A DNA stretch of 64,000 nucleotides, taken from contig NZ_JYJK01000087.1 of assembly GCF_003263785.1 (NCBI RefSeq), forward strand, positions 62,001-126,000. The letters are read 5' to 3'. Every line of letters starts with the position of its first letter. Position 1 is the stretch's first letter. The translations under genes and the position numbers were made by a program. Below, in pieces: positions 51,331-61,911 of this stretch. Under the pieces are notes generated by a model. That model was not told the DNA's origin. It did no database searches and was given only the letters and a program-made list of their open reading frames with translations. This DNA is from Vibrio variabilis (lineage in GTDB: Bacteria; Pseudomonadota; Gammaproteobacteria; Enterobacterales; Vibrionaceae).

Positions 51331-52355
51331 TTAATGCTTTGATTGAAGGTGGGTAGTCAGAATGTTCAATGCAAGGTTGAGTTGCTTCATCTCTTCTTCG
51401 CTTCCTCGCGCATCGGGATGGTAAACACGGCTCAATTGTTTGTAGCGCGTTTTCAACTGCTTTGCGCTCAGTGGTTGATTCGCATCAAAGCCAAATCGCA
51501 GATACGCCTCCCTTAGCGCTGATATCGGCTGAGCACTCTGAGGGGCAGGGCGCTGTTTATCGTTGGCGAGTTTGAGTTGGCGTTGGAGTTGCTGAATGTA
51601 GAGCTGCTGCTTGGTGAGCTGGCTTTGCAACTGTTCAACGTCATTTTGAAGAATGGCGCGGTTTGCCTTCCTTTGTTCAAGCGTCTGAACGTGGCGGTGT
51701 CTATAGAAGAGTGTGGCTGCCAATCCCGTGATGATAAATAGATAAAATAGATGTAGCCAGCCATTGAGTCCCGATAGTGCTTCCTGTGAAGTAGCTGCTT
51801 TCGAAGAGTCTGTATCTAGTAGGTTTGCTTGCTCTTGTTGCTTTAGCGATTCGATTTGTCGCAATTGTCTTGCATTGTATTGTGCTTGCAGGGCGTCTTC
51901 ATAAGCGTCTTGATAGGTCTCGGAGGCATCTTTAGCAAGCGAGTACCAAAGTACGGCTTGGTCTTCGTCTGCGATGTCTGGAGAGCCTTGTCGGTAGAGT
52001 TTCGCGACTTTGCCTAATGCGGTGACATCGCCGTTTACGGCCAGCTTAGTATACAGCAGCAGTGCTTTAGCTGGGTTGGCTTGCACCCCTCTGCCAAACT
52101 CTAAGGCTTGTGCGTAATTAAACGTTGCCGCGGTATGATTGTTTTCGCTGGCTTGTTGGTACCAGTAGGTGGCTTGGCTGAGGTCTCGTTTTACCCCTTC
52201 CCCGTTTCATAGGCCAGTCCCAGTTGGTATTGAGCGTCAGCATTGTTCAACGTAGCTTGCTGCTCAAGTTGAGCAATCGAAGACCATGCCGGAGCGGAAA
52301 ACCAAACACAAGAAAGCACCAGGTAGCTTATAACCTTGAGAAAGCATCTTGGCAT
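51331..52355 (-). CDS. Membrane protein with Sel1-type repeats, coiled coil and J domain; one frameshift as read
   Basis: About 341 residues after repair. A signal peptide (LKVISYLVLSCVWFSAPAWS), Sel1/TPR-like repeats (DAQYQLGLAYETGEGVKRDL, ATYWYQQASENNHTAATFNY, PAKALLLYTKLAVNGDVTAL), a membrane helix (LHLFYLFIITGLAATLFY), a coiled coil and a C-terminal J domain with the HPD motif (SRVYHPDARG). So the repeats face the periplasm and the J domain the cytoplasm, where it should stimulate DnaK. The frame breaks at CCCC 52200-52203 (one more C). The start at 52355 lacks a clear ribosome binding site. Confidence 0.75.
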
Positions 52356-52412
52356 CGAGGAGACACTCCGGGTAGGCGCGACCGTTACCGCCGCGCTGGT
52401 GAATGTGGAGAC

Positions 52413-53096
52413 TTATTTAAGCAGTTTTGGCGCTTGTGCACCATCAATAGGGCGGTTTACTGAGATCTTGCGACCTTTTTTTAAGCCCACTTCGTAGTCG
52501 GCGGTAATGTTCTTCATCGCTTCTTTGAGCTGCTGCTTGAAGGTTTCGCGGTCGATATTTTTGAACTCTTTATCGATGTAATTGTTGATCTTGTTTGCCG
52601 ACTCATCATCAGGTGCGATGACAGGAAGCTTTTCAAGCGCACCCTCAATCCAGCCAGAGACAAATGAATTCACGCGTCGCGTCACTTCGGTATTCGCGGT
52701 GCCAGAGCCAGCAAAGCTATTGCGGAACTGGCCTGTATGTTCATTCATTTCACGGTAGATGATGTCAAATGCGAATGCGGCGAAAATGGCACGATCCGCC
52801 TCACCAATAAACTCGACACGCTTAAGGCCTTTGTGGTTTAGCAATACCGCTTCAACACCAAACTTAGTGTTAATACCGCGAATGACGCGAAGTAGAGTAG
52901 AACTGATGGTGGTTGGCAGTAAATGTGTCGATTGTGTCTTGCCCATTTTGATGAACTCGATATCGTCTTTATCGAGGCCATACTTAAGCATCAGTCTATG
53001 CGCCATTTTGATGGCGTTTGCTGCTTCATTGACGTTTGCAGAGTTACCAAGCTCTAGGCACTTAGCAATCTTTTTTAGGGCTTTTTGTTTATCCAT
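52413..53096 (-). CDS. DUF2786 protein
   Basis: 227 residues, cytoplasmic, basic. N-terminal DUF2786 pattern (KALKKIAKCLELGNSANVNE, AANAIKMAHRLMLKYGL) and a C-terminal part typical of the phage- and vibrio-type members. AGG lies 6 bases before the ATG at 53096; the TTG at 53102 is an artefact of open-frame calling. Function unknown; some members occur in phages. Confidence 0.75.
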   Translation of the reverse strand: MDKQKALKKIAKCLELGNSANVNEAANAIKMAHRLMLKYGLDKDDIEFIKMGKTQSTHLLPTTISSTLLRVIRGINTKFGVEAVLLNHKGLKRVEFIGEADRAIFAAFAFDIIYREMNEHTGQFRNSFAGSGTANTEVTRRVNSFVSGWIEGALEKLPVIAPDDESANKINNYIDKEFKNIDRETFKQQLKEAMKNITADYEVGLKKGRKISVNRPIDGAQAPKLLK

Positions 53097-53252
53097 CGAC
53101 AACCTGAAGTCTCTATACCGCGGAAGAAAAAATGGGCACTTATTTTAGCGACTTTTGAACGAAAGGGGAAGAGTGTCACAGTCGGACTGAATGTTGATGA
53201 AACAGAGAGAGTGAGGAAGTGTTACAGCGCGAATTACTCAGTTAGGAACATC

Positions 53253-53278
53253 TCCAAGCGACCACATAGTCGCTTGGA
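53253..53278. other. Perfect hairpin between the CheX-like and DUF2786 genes
   Basis: TCCAAGCGAC (53253-53262), 6-base loop, GTCGCTTGGA (53269-53278). It follows the CheX-like gene but has no U-tract, so it may be an mRNA-stabilising or processing hairpin rather than a terminator. Confidence 0.55.
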
Positions 53279-53302
53279 CAAAAAGAGTAAAAGTCGAAGA
53301 GA

Positions 53303-53983
53303 TTATATGCCGAGTTCGTCAAGCAAATCTTGGCTGTTGTTATCGACGTTCGCTTTTGATGCTTCTTTCTCGGCTTGTTTCGAGCGCGCTTGTTCAATGA
53401 TTGTGTCAGGGCACTCGTCTGGCTGTACTTCAAACTCTTCCATTTGGATGAACTCGGTTTTGTCCATCGCAAACTCAAGATAGAAAATGTTGTTGTTTTC
53501 CGTTGAGAAGGTGACGCGGCGCGCTTGAGGACGTTCTAGGTTAGTATCGACCGATAGAACCACCTGCTTGTTAATAGACAACATTTTCGGTTGGTTCTGT
53601 GTAATATTGGTTTGTAGTTCTTTACGTACTTTGTTGGTGAAGTCACCGACGAGTTGGTTCATCAGCTCGCCCAGTACATCGCCCACTTCATCAGAATTGT
53701 GGTGAATCGCGAGCTCTTCTTCAGGCATGCCCATATTGCGCATGTAGTTGGTGTAAAGCTCAAGCGCTGCTTTAGAGGTAAAGTTAATCACCACCAGTCC
53801 AGAAAATCCGCCATCGAACAGAACGAAGCAGCCGTAGTCGGGTTTTAGTGTGGTTTTTGTTATCTTCTGCACCATCGCTGAATAGGTGACACTCGATTGT
53901 GTCGCGGAGGTAAGGACGGTGGAAACCGACTGACAGAGTTTGAGCAGAATATCTTCTGTAGTGATTACTTTTGTTTTTTTCAT
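53303..53983 (-). CDS. DUF3334 / CheX-like protein
   Basis: 226 residues, cytoplasmic. The central segment (HHNSDEVGDVLGELMNQLVG) has the D-x3-E-x2-N pattern of CheC/CheX/FliY phosphatases, which remove phosphate from receiver domains. This matches the DUF3334 family of vibrios. The C-terminal 60 residues are acidic. It is divergent from ydiJ. A role in chemotaxis or another two-component pathway is inferred, not shown. Confidence 0.72.
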   Translation of the reverse strand: MKKTKVITTEDILLKLCQSVSTVLTSATQSSVTYSAMVQKITKTTLKPDYGCFVLFDGGFSGLVVINFTSKAALELYTNYMRNMGMPEEELAIHHNSDEVGDVLGELMNQLVGDFTNKVRKELQTNITQNQPKMLSINKQVVLSVDTNLERPQARRVTFSTENNNIFYLEFAMDKTEFIQMEEFEVQPDECPDTIIEQARSKQAEKEASKANVDNNSQDLLDELGI

Positions 53984-54254
53984 TGCGAACCGCTTGATCT
54001 AATGATGTCTTCCATAGGTTTAGGAGTGTGTCACGAAGCTTACTCGTTGAAAAGGCATAAAACAGAGGTGTTATCCGCGAGTTTCCGATTTGATCACATT
54101 TTTAATTGTTGTAAAGTGGCTGGATAAGTAAAATCGATGTGCTTTCAGCGACGTATATAACGTTAGCCGTGACGTCTCTATGTACGCGTAAGAGCATTCA
54201 TACAATTTACTCCTTTGCTGAGTGGATCAGCAGACTTAAGGGGCAGGAAGCTAA

Positions 54255-57200
54255 ATGTTACCAAGATTACATACTCAAACCGATATTCATCCCACTGTGC
54301 AGGTGTTTCTCCAGCAGCTAGAAGCGAATGGCTTTAGCGGCGATATTGAAACCCAGTACTCCAGCCGTTTAGCGGTGGCGACCGACAACAGTGTCTATCA
54401 AAAACTGCCGCAAGCCGTTGTGCACCCAAGAACAACTCAAGATGTTCAATTGATTGGTGAGCTTGCTAACCAAGACAAATTCAGCTCTGTGACGTTTTCC
54501 CCGCGTGGTGGCGGTACTGGTACCAACGGTCAATCTCTGACTTCTGGCGTGGTGGTGGATTTGTCCCGCCATATGAACAAGGTGCTGGAAATTAATGAAG
54601 ATGAAGGTTGGGTTCGAGTTCAAACCGGTATTGTTAAAGATGCCCTAAATGACGCAGTTCGTCCGCATGGGTATTTCTTTTCACCGGATCTCTCGACCAG
54701 TAATCGCGCCACTCTAGGTGGCATGGTTAACACCGATGCATCGGGACAGGGCTCTTTGAAGTACGGCAAGACCTCTGATCACGTGCTTTCTTTGCAAGCG
54801 GTGTTTGCTGATGGCTCGCTGCTTGAAAGTGATGGCTCGGGCGCAGCCGTTCCATCGGGTAGCTTTGCTGAGCGAGCTCTCGCGGTATCCAAGAACGTAT
54901 GTCAGTCACAGCGAACCTTAATCGATGAAAAGTTTCCTCCGCTAAACCGCTTTCTAACAGGCTATGATCTGAAAAATGCTTATCAGCCAGACAGCGATGA
55001 CTTTGACTTCACCCGTATTCTTTGCGGCGCTGAAGGTTCACTGGCCTTCATTACGGAAGCGAAGCTGAACTTAACACCAATTCCCAAGGCGCGAACCCTA
55101 ATCAATGTAAAATACAATAGCTTTGATTCAGCGCTGCGTAACGCGCCGTTTATGGTAGAAGCTAACGCATTGTCCGTTGAAACCGTGGACTCACGGGTAC
55201 TCAATCTCGCGAAACAAGATATTGTTTGGCATACCGTCAGTGATTTGATCAGTGAGGTGCCGGGCAAAGAGATGCAAGGCCTAAACATGGTCGAGTATGC
55301 AGGGCAAGATGAACAGGAAGTCGCTCGCGCAGTAAAAGCACTTACTGACAGCTTAGATGAGAAACTGAAAACCGAACAAGACGGCATTATTGGTTACCAA
55401 ATTACCAATGATGTAGCGAGCATTGGGCGCATCTATAACATGCGTAAGAAAGCCGTTGGCCTACTTGGCGCCGTCAAAGGAAGCGCTAAACCAATAGCTT
55501 TCGCTGAAGACACCTGTGTACCGCCAGAGAATTTGGCGGACTTTATCGCAGAGTTTCGAGTCCTATTGGATGGCCACAATCTAAATTACGGTATGTTTGG
55601 CCATGTCGATGCTGGTGTACTCCATGTGAGACCCGCGCTAGACATGTGCGATCCGAATCAAGAAGCGCTCATGCACCAGATTTCCGATGAAGTTGTCGCT
55701 TTGGTGGCGAAATACGGCGGTCTGATGTGGGGGAGCACGGTAAGGGCTTCCGCTCTGAGTACGGACCTGAGTTTTTTGGTGACGAGCTGTTTAACGAGCT
55801 ACGCCGAATTAAGTCTGCGTGCGATCCTCTCAATAAAATGAACCCTGGTAAGATTTGTACCCCGCTGGGGAGCGAAGATGAGCTGGTAAAAGTATCTGAC
55901 GTTAAACGCGGCACTTTCGATCGTCAAATTCCAATTGAGGTAAGAGATAGCTTTTCTCAAGCGATGGAATGTAACGGTAATGGCTTGTGTTTCAACTACG
56001 ATACCGCGTCGCCAATGTGTCCATCGATGAAGGTGACAGCCGATCGTCGTCATTCTCCAAAAGGCCGTGCAGGTTGGTTCGAGAATGGCTAAGACAGTTG
56101 TCGGAGCAGGGCTTTGATGTTATAGAGCTTGAAAATGCGACCAAGCAATCACCGAGTGCCAAAGGATTGATTGAAAAGTGGCGCAATACCTTTAACAAGC
56201 GCCACGAATACGATTTCTCGCACGAAGTGTATGAGGCGATGAATGGCTGTTTGGCTTGTAAAGCGTGTGCGAGTCAATGTCCAATCAAAGTCGATGTACC
56301 CAGCTTTAGAGCTCGATTCCTAAACTTGTATTACACTCGCTATCAGCGCCCGGCGAAAGACTATTTGGTGGCGAAACATCGAAACCATGTTGCCTTATAT
56401 GGCGAAAGTGCCAAAAGTCGTCAACTTTGCGCTTAAGCAGCCTCTAGTGCAGAAGCTAACGGAAAAGTCGGTGGGCTATATTGATGCGCCACTGCTGTCA
56501 GTTCCAACCCTGAAATCGCGAATTAAGCACCAACCTGTTTCAGAGTTCAATTTAGAACAGCTTCAAGCGATTCCAGCCACGCAGCGTCAAGATTACGTGT
56601 GCATTGTTCAAGACCCGTTTACTAGCTTTTATGATGCGCAAGTGGTGGAGGATTTCGCCAAGCTGATCCTAAAACTCGGTAAGAAGCCAGTGATGCTGCC
56701 GTTTAAACCCAACGGCAAAGCCACTCACATTAAGGGATTTTTGGCGCAATTTGCGAAGTCTGCCCAAAATACAGCTGACTTTTTGGCGCAGGTTGCAGCA
56801 TTAGAGATACCATTAGTTGGCGTAGACCCTGCACTCGTGCTTTGTTACCGCGATGAATACGCCGAAATTCTTGGGGAAGCGCGTGGTGATTTTGATGTGC
56901 TTACCGTGCATGAGTGGCTCACGCCAATGCTCAAGACTATTGAGCCAAGTCGCGTTGTTGATGAGGCAGACTGGTATCTGTTTGCGCATTGCACTGAAAA
57001 AACCAAAATGCCAAATGCGGAAAAAGAGTGGGGCACTATTTTCCAGCACTTTGGTGGGCGCCTCACGACAGTTCCTGTCGGGTGTTGCGGTATGGCAGGC
57101 ACGTTTGGCCATGAGTCAGATAAGTTGCAAATGTCGAAAGATATTTATGGACTTAGCTGGGCACCTAATTTGGACAAGCTTCCGACAGAGCGCTGCTTGG

Positions 57201-57292
57201 TCACTGGATACTCTTGTCGAAGCCAGGTGAAGCGTTTTGAACAGGCGGCAACCAAACATCCATTGCAAGCTGTGTTGCAGTTGATGAGTTAA
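54255..57292 (+). CDS. ydiJ: YdiJ-type FAD/Fe-S D-2-hydroxyacid dehydrogenase, three frameshifts as read
   Basis: About 1012 residues after repair (E. coli YdiJ 1018, a D-2-hydroxyglutarate dehydrogenase). An N-terminal PCMH FAD domain (FSPRGGGTGTNGQSL), FAD-oxidase C-terminal domain, a ferredoxin-like cluster (CLACKACASQCPIKVDVPSF) and CCG-type cysteine motifs (GCCGMAGTFGHE). Breaks: G-run 55729-55733 needs one G (GLMWGEHGKGFRSEYG). TT 56074-56075 needs one T (KGRAGLVREWLRQL). AAA 56374-56376 has one A too many (VANIETMLPYMAKV). AGGA lies 7 bases before the ATG. Electrons go to the respiratory chain or another acceptor (family knowledge). Confidence 0.88.
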
Positions 57293-57303
57293 CCATCTTA
57301 CAG

Positions 57304-57327
57304 AGCGTCCTAGTCGGGCGCTTTTTT
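57304..57327 (+). terminator. Intrinsic terminator of ydiJ
   Basis: AGCGTCC (57304-57310), 5-base loop, GGGCGCT (57316-57322, one G-U pair), T-run. Confidence 0.8.
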
Positions 57328-57359
57328 ATGTGCATTGAAGAAATATCAAGGAGTCGATA

Positions 57360-57824
57360 GTGAAAGCACTAGAGCTGAAGATACCGCCGGTGTTGGTTTT
57401 TTTGATTGTTGCCGCTTTGATGTACTTGGTGGCTAGATACGACAATGGTTGGTTGTATACCTATATTCCGCTGAAAAGTGTTTGGGCAGCGGGGCTGTTT
57501 ATCTTAAGTGGGTTTATTGGTGTGTCCGGTGTGCTGGAGTTTAGAAGGGCGCAGACGACGGTCGACCCGACCAAACCCGACAAAGCTAGCTGTGTCGTAG
57601 ACAGTGGCATCTTTGCAAAAACTCGAAACCCGATGTATCTAGCACTGTTTGTTTTGCTTCTCAGCTGGGGTTTTTGGCTCGAAGACGGCTTCGCGCTCAC
57701 CTTGTGTTGGCTGTTTATTCCTTATATGAATCGATTCCAAATAAAACCTGAGGAGCGAGTGCTAGAGTCTATGTTTGGAGAGCCTTACAAGCAATATAAA
57801 GATAAGGTTAGGCGCTGGGTTTGA
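57360..57824 (+). CDS. Isoprenylcysteine methyltransferase (ICMT/PEMT)-family membrane protein
   Basis: 154 residues with four hydrophobic segments. The methyltransferase signature RNPMYLALFVLLLSWG and the C-terminal EERVLESMFGEPYKQYKDKV are typical. Bacterial members are usually of unknown substrate (small thiol or lipid). The start is GTG at 57360 with AAGGAG 7 bases upstream. It stands alone between two terminators. Confidence 0.82.
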   Translation: MKALELKIPPVLVFLIVAALMYLVARYDNGWLYTYIPLKSVWAAGLFILSGFIGVSGVLEFRRAQTTVDPTKPDKASCVVDSGIFAKTRNPMYLALFVLLLSWGFWLEDGFALTLCWLFIPYMNRFQIKPEERVLESMFGEPYKQYKDKVRRWV

Positions 57825-57842
57825 TGCCATTCGATAGAAAGT

Positions 57843-57882
57843 AAAAAGCCGTGTCATGTTAATGAAGTGACACGGCTTTTTT
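57843..57882. terminator. Bidirectional terminator between the methyltransferase and DUF3581 genes
   Basis: A 14-bp perfect stem AAAAAGCCGTGTCA (57843-57856) with its complement at 57868-57881, 11-base loop. Confidence 0.92.
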
Positions 57883-57890
57883 GATGCTTG

Positions 57891-58615
57891 TTAAGCGTTT
57901 TGGTGTAGCGTCTCTAGAAACAGATCTTTACGTTCATTGAAGCGATTTACGAGATCGTCGACTGCATCCGTATCGTAGGCTTAAGGCCACTGGCAACCAT
58001 GCGCTTAACGCCTTTGCCAACGACATCGCCATCTTCTTTAAATGCAAAGTTAAGTGTGACCACACCACGTTTGCCTTCGACATCAAATGTTGCACCAGTG
58101 AACTCGACTTCTGGGTGCTGAAGATCTAAACGGTCAAACTCAACTTCCATGCTTTCGTAAATGACCAGAGGGCGCTGGCAGTTGATCATCATCTGCTCTT
58201 GTTCCATTAAAGGAACCATGATGTGAGGGAAGTTCATACCAGAGAATTGAACATAGTTGGTCACGACATGTTCGATGAAAGCCTGGTCATGGCTAACTTC
58301 ACCTTGGTGAGTCATCTGTAAGTATTCTTTGCCTGCGGTATCAACAACAGCACTTTCGTGCTCGCCTTTTTCGACAACGTTCAGCGCAACACCCTCACTG
58401 ACCATGCCTGAGAAGTTAAAGCGCATTTTCTGGCTAATGCCTTCTTTTTGAAGTAGGACGGCGAATAGCAGATCGCCTGGTACACAAAAGCGTTTGTTGT
58501 CTTCATCATGAATAGGATTGAAATCGCCTGCGACCTTTTTAGCAAAGTGGCTTGCTTGCTGACGGGTGAACTCAAATTGGTTTTCGCTTGTTGATACGTA
58601 AGGTGTTAGAAACAT
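57891..58615 (-). CDS. DUF3581 protein, C-terminal frameshift as read
   Basis: About 241 residues after repair. The N-terminal half (FTRQQASHFAKKVAGDFNPI HDEDNKRF) resembles hot-dog/MaoC-type proteins, where the HD pair after DFNP is usual in acyl-CoA hydratases; the family is DUF3581. As read, a stop occurs at 57947. One more base at 57977 continues as LKPYDTDAVDDLVNRFNE to the stop at 57891, directly beside the terminator, so the longer form is the real one. Function unknown. Confidence 0.75.
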
Positions 58616-58770
58616 AATTCTCTTAGGATTAACTCAATTGCTGGCGATTATATATTAAGAAATCGTTTAACTGGTTCATCCAGTATAGATTTTACTTAGA
58701 ATTGTCGGTTTGAAGTTTGTGCTTTGAGGCACAGGACTCAATTTTTATGTTTGGATAAGCAGTAAAAGAG

Positions 58771-58794
58771 AAGGAGGCGCAATTGAGCCTCCTT
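58771..58794 (-). terminator. Intrinsic terminator of the MFS gene
   Basis: AAGGAGGC (58771-58778) and GCCTCCTT (58787-58794), 8-base loop; on the minus strand followed by CTCTTTTAC. Confidence 0.72.
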
Positions 58795-58828
58795 GGCACT
58801 TATAACAAGATACTCGTGATATGTGGAT

Positions 58829-60034
58829 CTAAGCAGAAGCTGCTTCAGACTCGTTGGGCTTGGAAATCACAACTAGAGCGGCAATACACACAAGGGCCAC
58901 AACAATACCGCCTAATGAAAGCGTAAACACGGACGCATAGCCAAACATGTCAATCGACATGCCTGCTAGCATCGCCCCAACGCCAAAGCCTCCAGCCATA
59001 CAAAGCATAAGCAGACCTTGAGTCAGTGCCGGCGAGTTCGGGCTCAGTCTGCCTGCAATTGCTGGAATAATCATGTCATTCCAGGACATGGCTTGCATGA
59101 GCACGACGAGCAGCGCGATGGGTAAGATAGCATTCACATCATGCCCTGCCGTCAACCAGAACAAAGAACCGACGACCAAGTAGACCGCTTGTGCCGCGTA
59201 CCAAACCATAAACGGGCCACTTTTTTGCATCCAGCGCCCGGCAGATTCAAGCATGAAAATACTGATCACGGCAGAAACCGCCATACCCAGCGCAGAATTA
59301 CCGATCTCTACGTGGTACACCTCTTTAATAAGCAGAGGACCGAGCTCCATGAGGTTAGAGGAAAGAAACATGGAGAAAAACACGGCAAGCAAAAATAGGA
59401 ACCAAGGCATCGCTTTTTTGGTTGTTGTCGGCCTGTGTTGTTGCGTGTCGTCTGATACGGCTTCCTGTAGATTCGATTCGACTGCTGGTGGTGGAGCAAT
59501 GGATACCATAACGAGGACAACAAAGACGAGTCCCATCAAAATCAATAATTGGTTGGTGCTACTAACGGCCATCCAATCCGCGAGCGCAACAAGGAGTCCG
59601 GTTACAACGATGCCGAAAAATTGACATTGATAGAGACTCGCCAATCCTCGTCCTTCTTCTTTTTGATTCTTGCTAGAGGCAATCACAAAGGTAGGGTTAA
59701 GCACGAGTAACGCAACACTGCCCAAACCAATGAGAGCACCAACAATCCAATAAGTCGTGGTTGAGGTGTCGGCAAAGTAGAGGGTCAACAGCGCAATAAA
59801 GTGGGTCAATAGAGCAAGGCGCTGCAAGATTTGATGGCAGGAATATTTGTCAGCTAGACCGCCAATTATCGGTGCAAGTAATCCAGCACCGCCAATCAAG
59901 GCCATAACTTGACCAAGCAAAGCGCCGCTGGCGGTTCTTTCAATGATGATAGGATTGAGCAAAATTGCGATGCCTACCCATTGGACAATCCCAAGTGAAG
60001 CTTGGGCAAAATGCCATAAACGAACACCCTTCAT
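58829..60034 (-). CDS. MFS transporter, substrate unknown
   Basis: 401 residues, about 12 helices with a cytoplasmic loop between helices 6 and 7 (QEAVSDDTQQHRPTTTKK). The MFS motif between helices 2 and 3 reads GGLADKYSCHQIL. It does not fall into a subfamily I can name. It is monocistronic and divergent from the DUF333 lipoprotein across 280 bases. Confidence 0.8.
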   Translation of the reverse strand: MKGVRLWHFAQASLGIVQWVGIAILLNPIIIERTASGALLGQVMALIGGAGLLAPIIGGLADKYSCHQILQRLALLTHFIALLTLYFADTSTTTYWIVGALIGLGSVALLVLNPTFVIASSKNQKEEGRGLASLYQCQFFGIVVTGLLVALADWMAVSSTNQLLILMGLVFVVLVMVSIAPPPAVESNLQEAVSDDTQQHRPTTTKKAMPWFLFLLAVFFSMFLSSNLMELGPLLIKEVYHVEIGNSALGMAVSAVISIFMLESAGRWMQKSGPFMVWYAAQAVYLVVGSLFWLTAGHDVNAILPIALLVVLMQAMSWNDMIIPAIAGRLSPNSPALTQGLLMLCMAGGFGVGAMLAGMSIDMFGYASVFTLSLGGIVVALVCIAALVVISKPNESEAASA

Positions 60035-60314
60035 AAGTTGTGACCTTCTACTAATAATTTACTCATGAATTTTCAAGTATCCGCATCAAGATACAAGTAA
60101 CATACTCTGAGTTACCTTCTCACATTCGAAGACGTGTTACCTTGAAGGATTAAAAATTCGAACTAGAGCATCCGCAGACAACAACCAGGCCACAATAACC
60201 ATCTGATCTGTTGCATATTTTACAGCTTCATCTAACTTTATTAGACACACGCGAGCCAATTTCTCTTCGTTTACATAGCGCGTCGGAGAAAGAGGTGCAT
60301 AAAGGAGAATCCCT

Positions 60315-60680
60315 ATGAAAGGTGGAAATCTAATCCGGTATTTTGCGTTGGCAGTGATAGTACCAGCAGCGCTTGTGGGGTGCGCAAAATCTGAACCCGA
60401 GCCTGTGGGCATGGCAAATCCCGCTGCTGTCTATTGTGACAAACACGGTGTTTATGACCTAGAAACAGGTATGTGTACTTTAAAATCGGGTGAAAAAGTG
60501 GACGCATGGGAGTATTTTCGAGCTCATCATCAGCAAGGCCCAGATAGCGCAGCACGTTTCTGTGAAGCGACAGGTGGTAGTTATATAGAAGATAAGAAGC
60601 AGTGTGCTTTGCCAGATGGTAAAGTCATGGATGCCGAAGAGTACTTTCGTGACCATCAAATGAGTGGTGCGGGTGGTTAA
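60315..60680 (+). CDS. Lipoprotein with two DUF333 repeats
   Basis: 121 residues. Signal peptide with lipobox ALVGC (Cys about residue 23), then two copies of a DUF333 unit: NPAAVYCDKHGVYDLETGMC followed by WEYFRAH, and AARFCEATGGSYIEDKKQC followed by EEYFRDH. Each unit carries two Cys that probably pair. DUF333 proteins are sometimes labelled putative hemolysin without evidence. The next gene overlaps its end by 17 bases. Confidence 0.78.
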   Translation: MKGGNLIRYFALAVIVPAALVGCAKSEPEPVGMANPAAVYCDKHGVYDLETGMCTLKSGEKVDAWEYFRAHHQQGPDSAARFCEATGGSYIEDKKQCALPDGKVMDAEEYFRDHQMSGAGG

Positions 60681-61911
60681 GGTAATTAGCAAAATTACAG
60701 CTTTTCGCCACCATTTAAACCGTCGACTTTTATTTGGTGTTAGTGTTTTTTTCACGATTAGCATCACAGGCTGTACCAACCCTATCATTGAGCAAGAACC
60801 AGAGATGTATACCACCTCTGGTTCGATCGCCCCTTATTCGCAATCCAACTTCACTCAATATATTGAACAAACCACCAAGTGGCTTGATGAGACTCGTGTG
60901 TTTCATGGCGCTGGATACGATGCTGAGATGAAAGCGGTAAGTCCTTATCGATTAATGCCAAATCATCCCAATGGGCAGGGTGTGCTATTGGTACATGGGT
61001 TAGGCGATTCGCCGTATTCGTTTATTGATATTGCACCTGTCTTGGCTGAACAAGGTTACTTAGTGCACGTCATGTTGCTGCCTGGTCACGGTTCTCGCCC
61101 AGCAGATTTAATGCTACCCAATGTGAAGGACTGGCAGGATGCGGTTGCCAATCAAGTTGCGCTGTTAAAAAGCGACGTTGATGAAGTATGGTTGGCGGGG
61201 TTTTCTACTGGAACAAACTTGGTGACTTCGTATGCGGCTCAAAATCCAGAAGCAGTCAATGGGCTGGTCTTATTCTCACCTGCCTTTAGTCCTGATGATG
61301 TCATCGTACGTTTTGCTGGAACAGCAAGTCTCTTTGTTGACTGGGTGAATGTTGCAAAGGAGCAAAATTATACTCGCTATGACTCACTTGCTATGCACGG
61401 TGCCGCGCTCTATTACCAAACGACGACGCAGGTAAAGCAGGATTTAAAACAGTATCAGTTGGAAGTACCCGCCTTATTGATGGTGACAGAAAACGACGAG
61501 TTGATTGATACCGAAGCCGTGTATTCGCTGTTTAGAACCGAGTTTGTTCACCCAAGCAGTCGTTTGGTGTGGTATGGCGAAAAGCCTTATCCCGACGCCC
61601 GGGTTATTAAGCGCAGTATGGATCTTCCAAAGCAAAATATCGAAAGTGGTTCGCATATCTCAGTACTCTATCGCGCCGACAATCCTTTATATGGGGAAAG
61701 AGGGCTAATGCGACAGTGTGGAGGAGCAGAGGAAGGAGAGGTCTATACGGTGGATTGTGTGGGTATGCCGACCTTAACTTATACCGCTTGGGGGCTACTT
61801 AAAGAAGATCGCGTCAGTGCACGTCTAAGCTGGAATCCCTATTTCGAAACCATGATGGAGAGGGTGGTTAAGTTTATGCAGACGGCGAACCAGAAACAAG
61901 CAATTGAATGA
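60664..61911 (+). CDS. Alpha/beta-hydrolase lipoprotein
   Basis: About 415 residues. An N-terminal signal with lipobox-like SITGC (Cys near residue 37), then an alpha/beta-hydrolase fold: oxyanion segment LLVHGLGDSPYSF, nucleophile Ser in GFSTG, acid in VTENDELID, and His in ESGSHISVL. So an envelope-anchored esterase, lipase or thioesterase. The start is one of three GTG codons (60664, 60667, 60673) within the end of the DUF333 gene; none has its own clear ribosome binding site, suggesting coupling. Substrate unknown. Confidence 0.75.
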   Translation: MVRVVKVISKITAFRHHLNRRLLFGVSVFFTISITGCTNPIIEQEPEMYTTSGSIAPYSQSNFTQYIEQTTKWLDETRVFHGAGYDAEMKAVSPYRLMPNHPNGQGVLLVHGLGDSPYSFIDIAPVLAEQGYLVHVMLLPGHGSRPADLMLPNVKDWQDAVANQVALLKSDVDEVWLAGFSTGTNLVTSYAAQNPEAVNGLVLFSPAFSPDDVIVRFAGTASLFVDWVNVAKEQNYTRYDSLAMHGAALYYQTTTQVKQDLKQYQLEVPALLMVTENDELIDTEAVYSLFRTEFVHPSSRLVWYGEKPYPDARVIKRSMDLPKQNIESGSHISVLYRADNPLYGERGLMRQCGGAEEGEVYTVDCVGMPTLTYTAWGLLKEDRVSARLSWNPYFETMMERVVKFMQTANQKQAIE

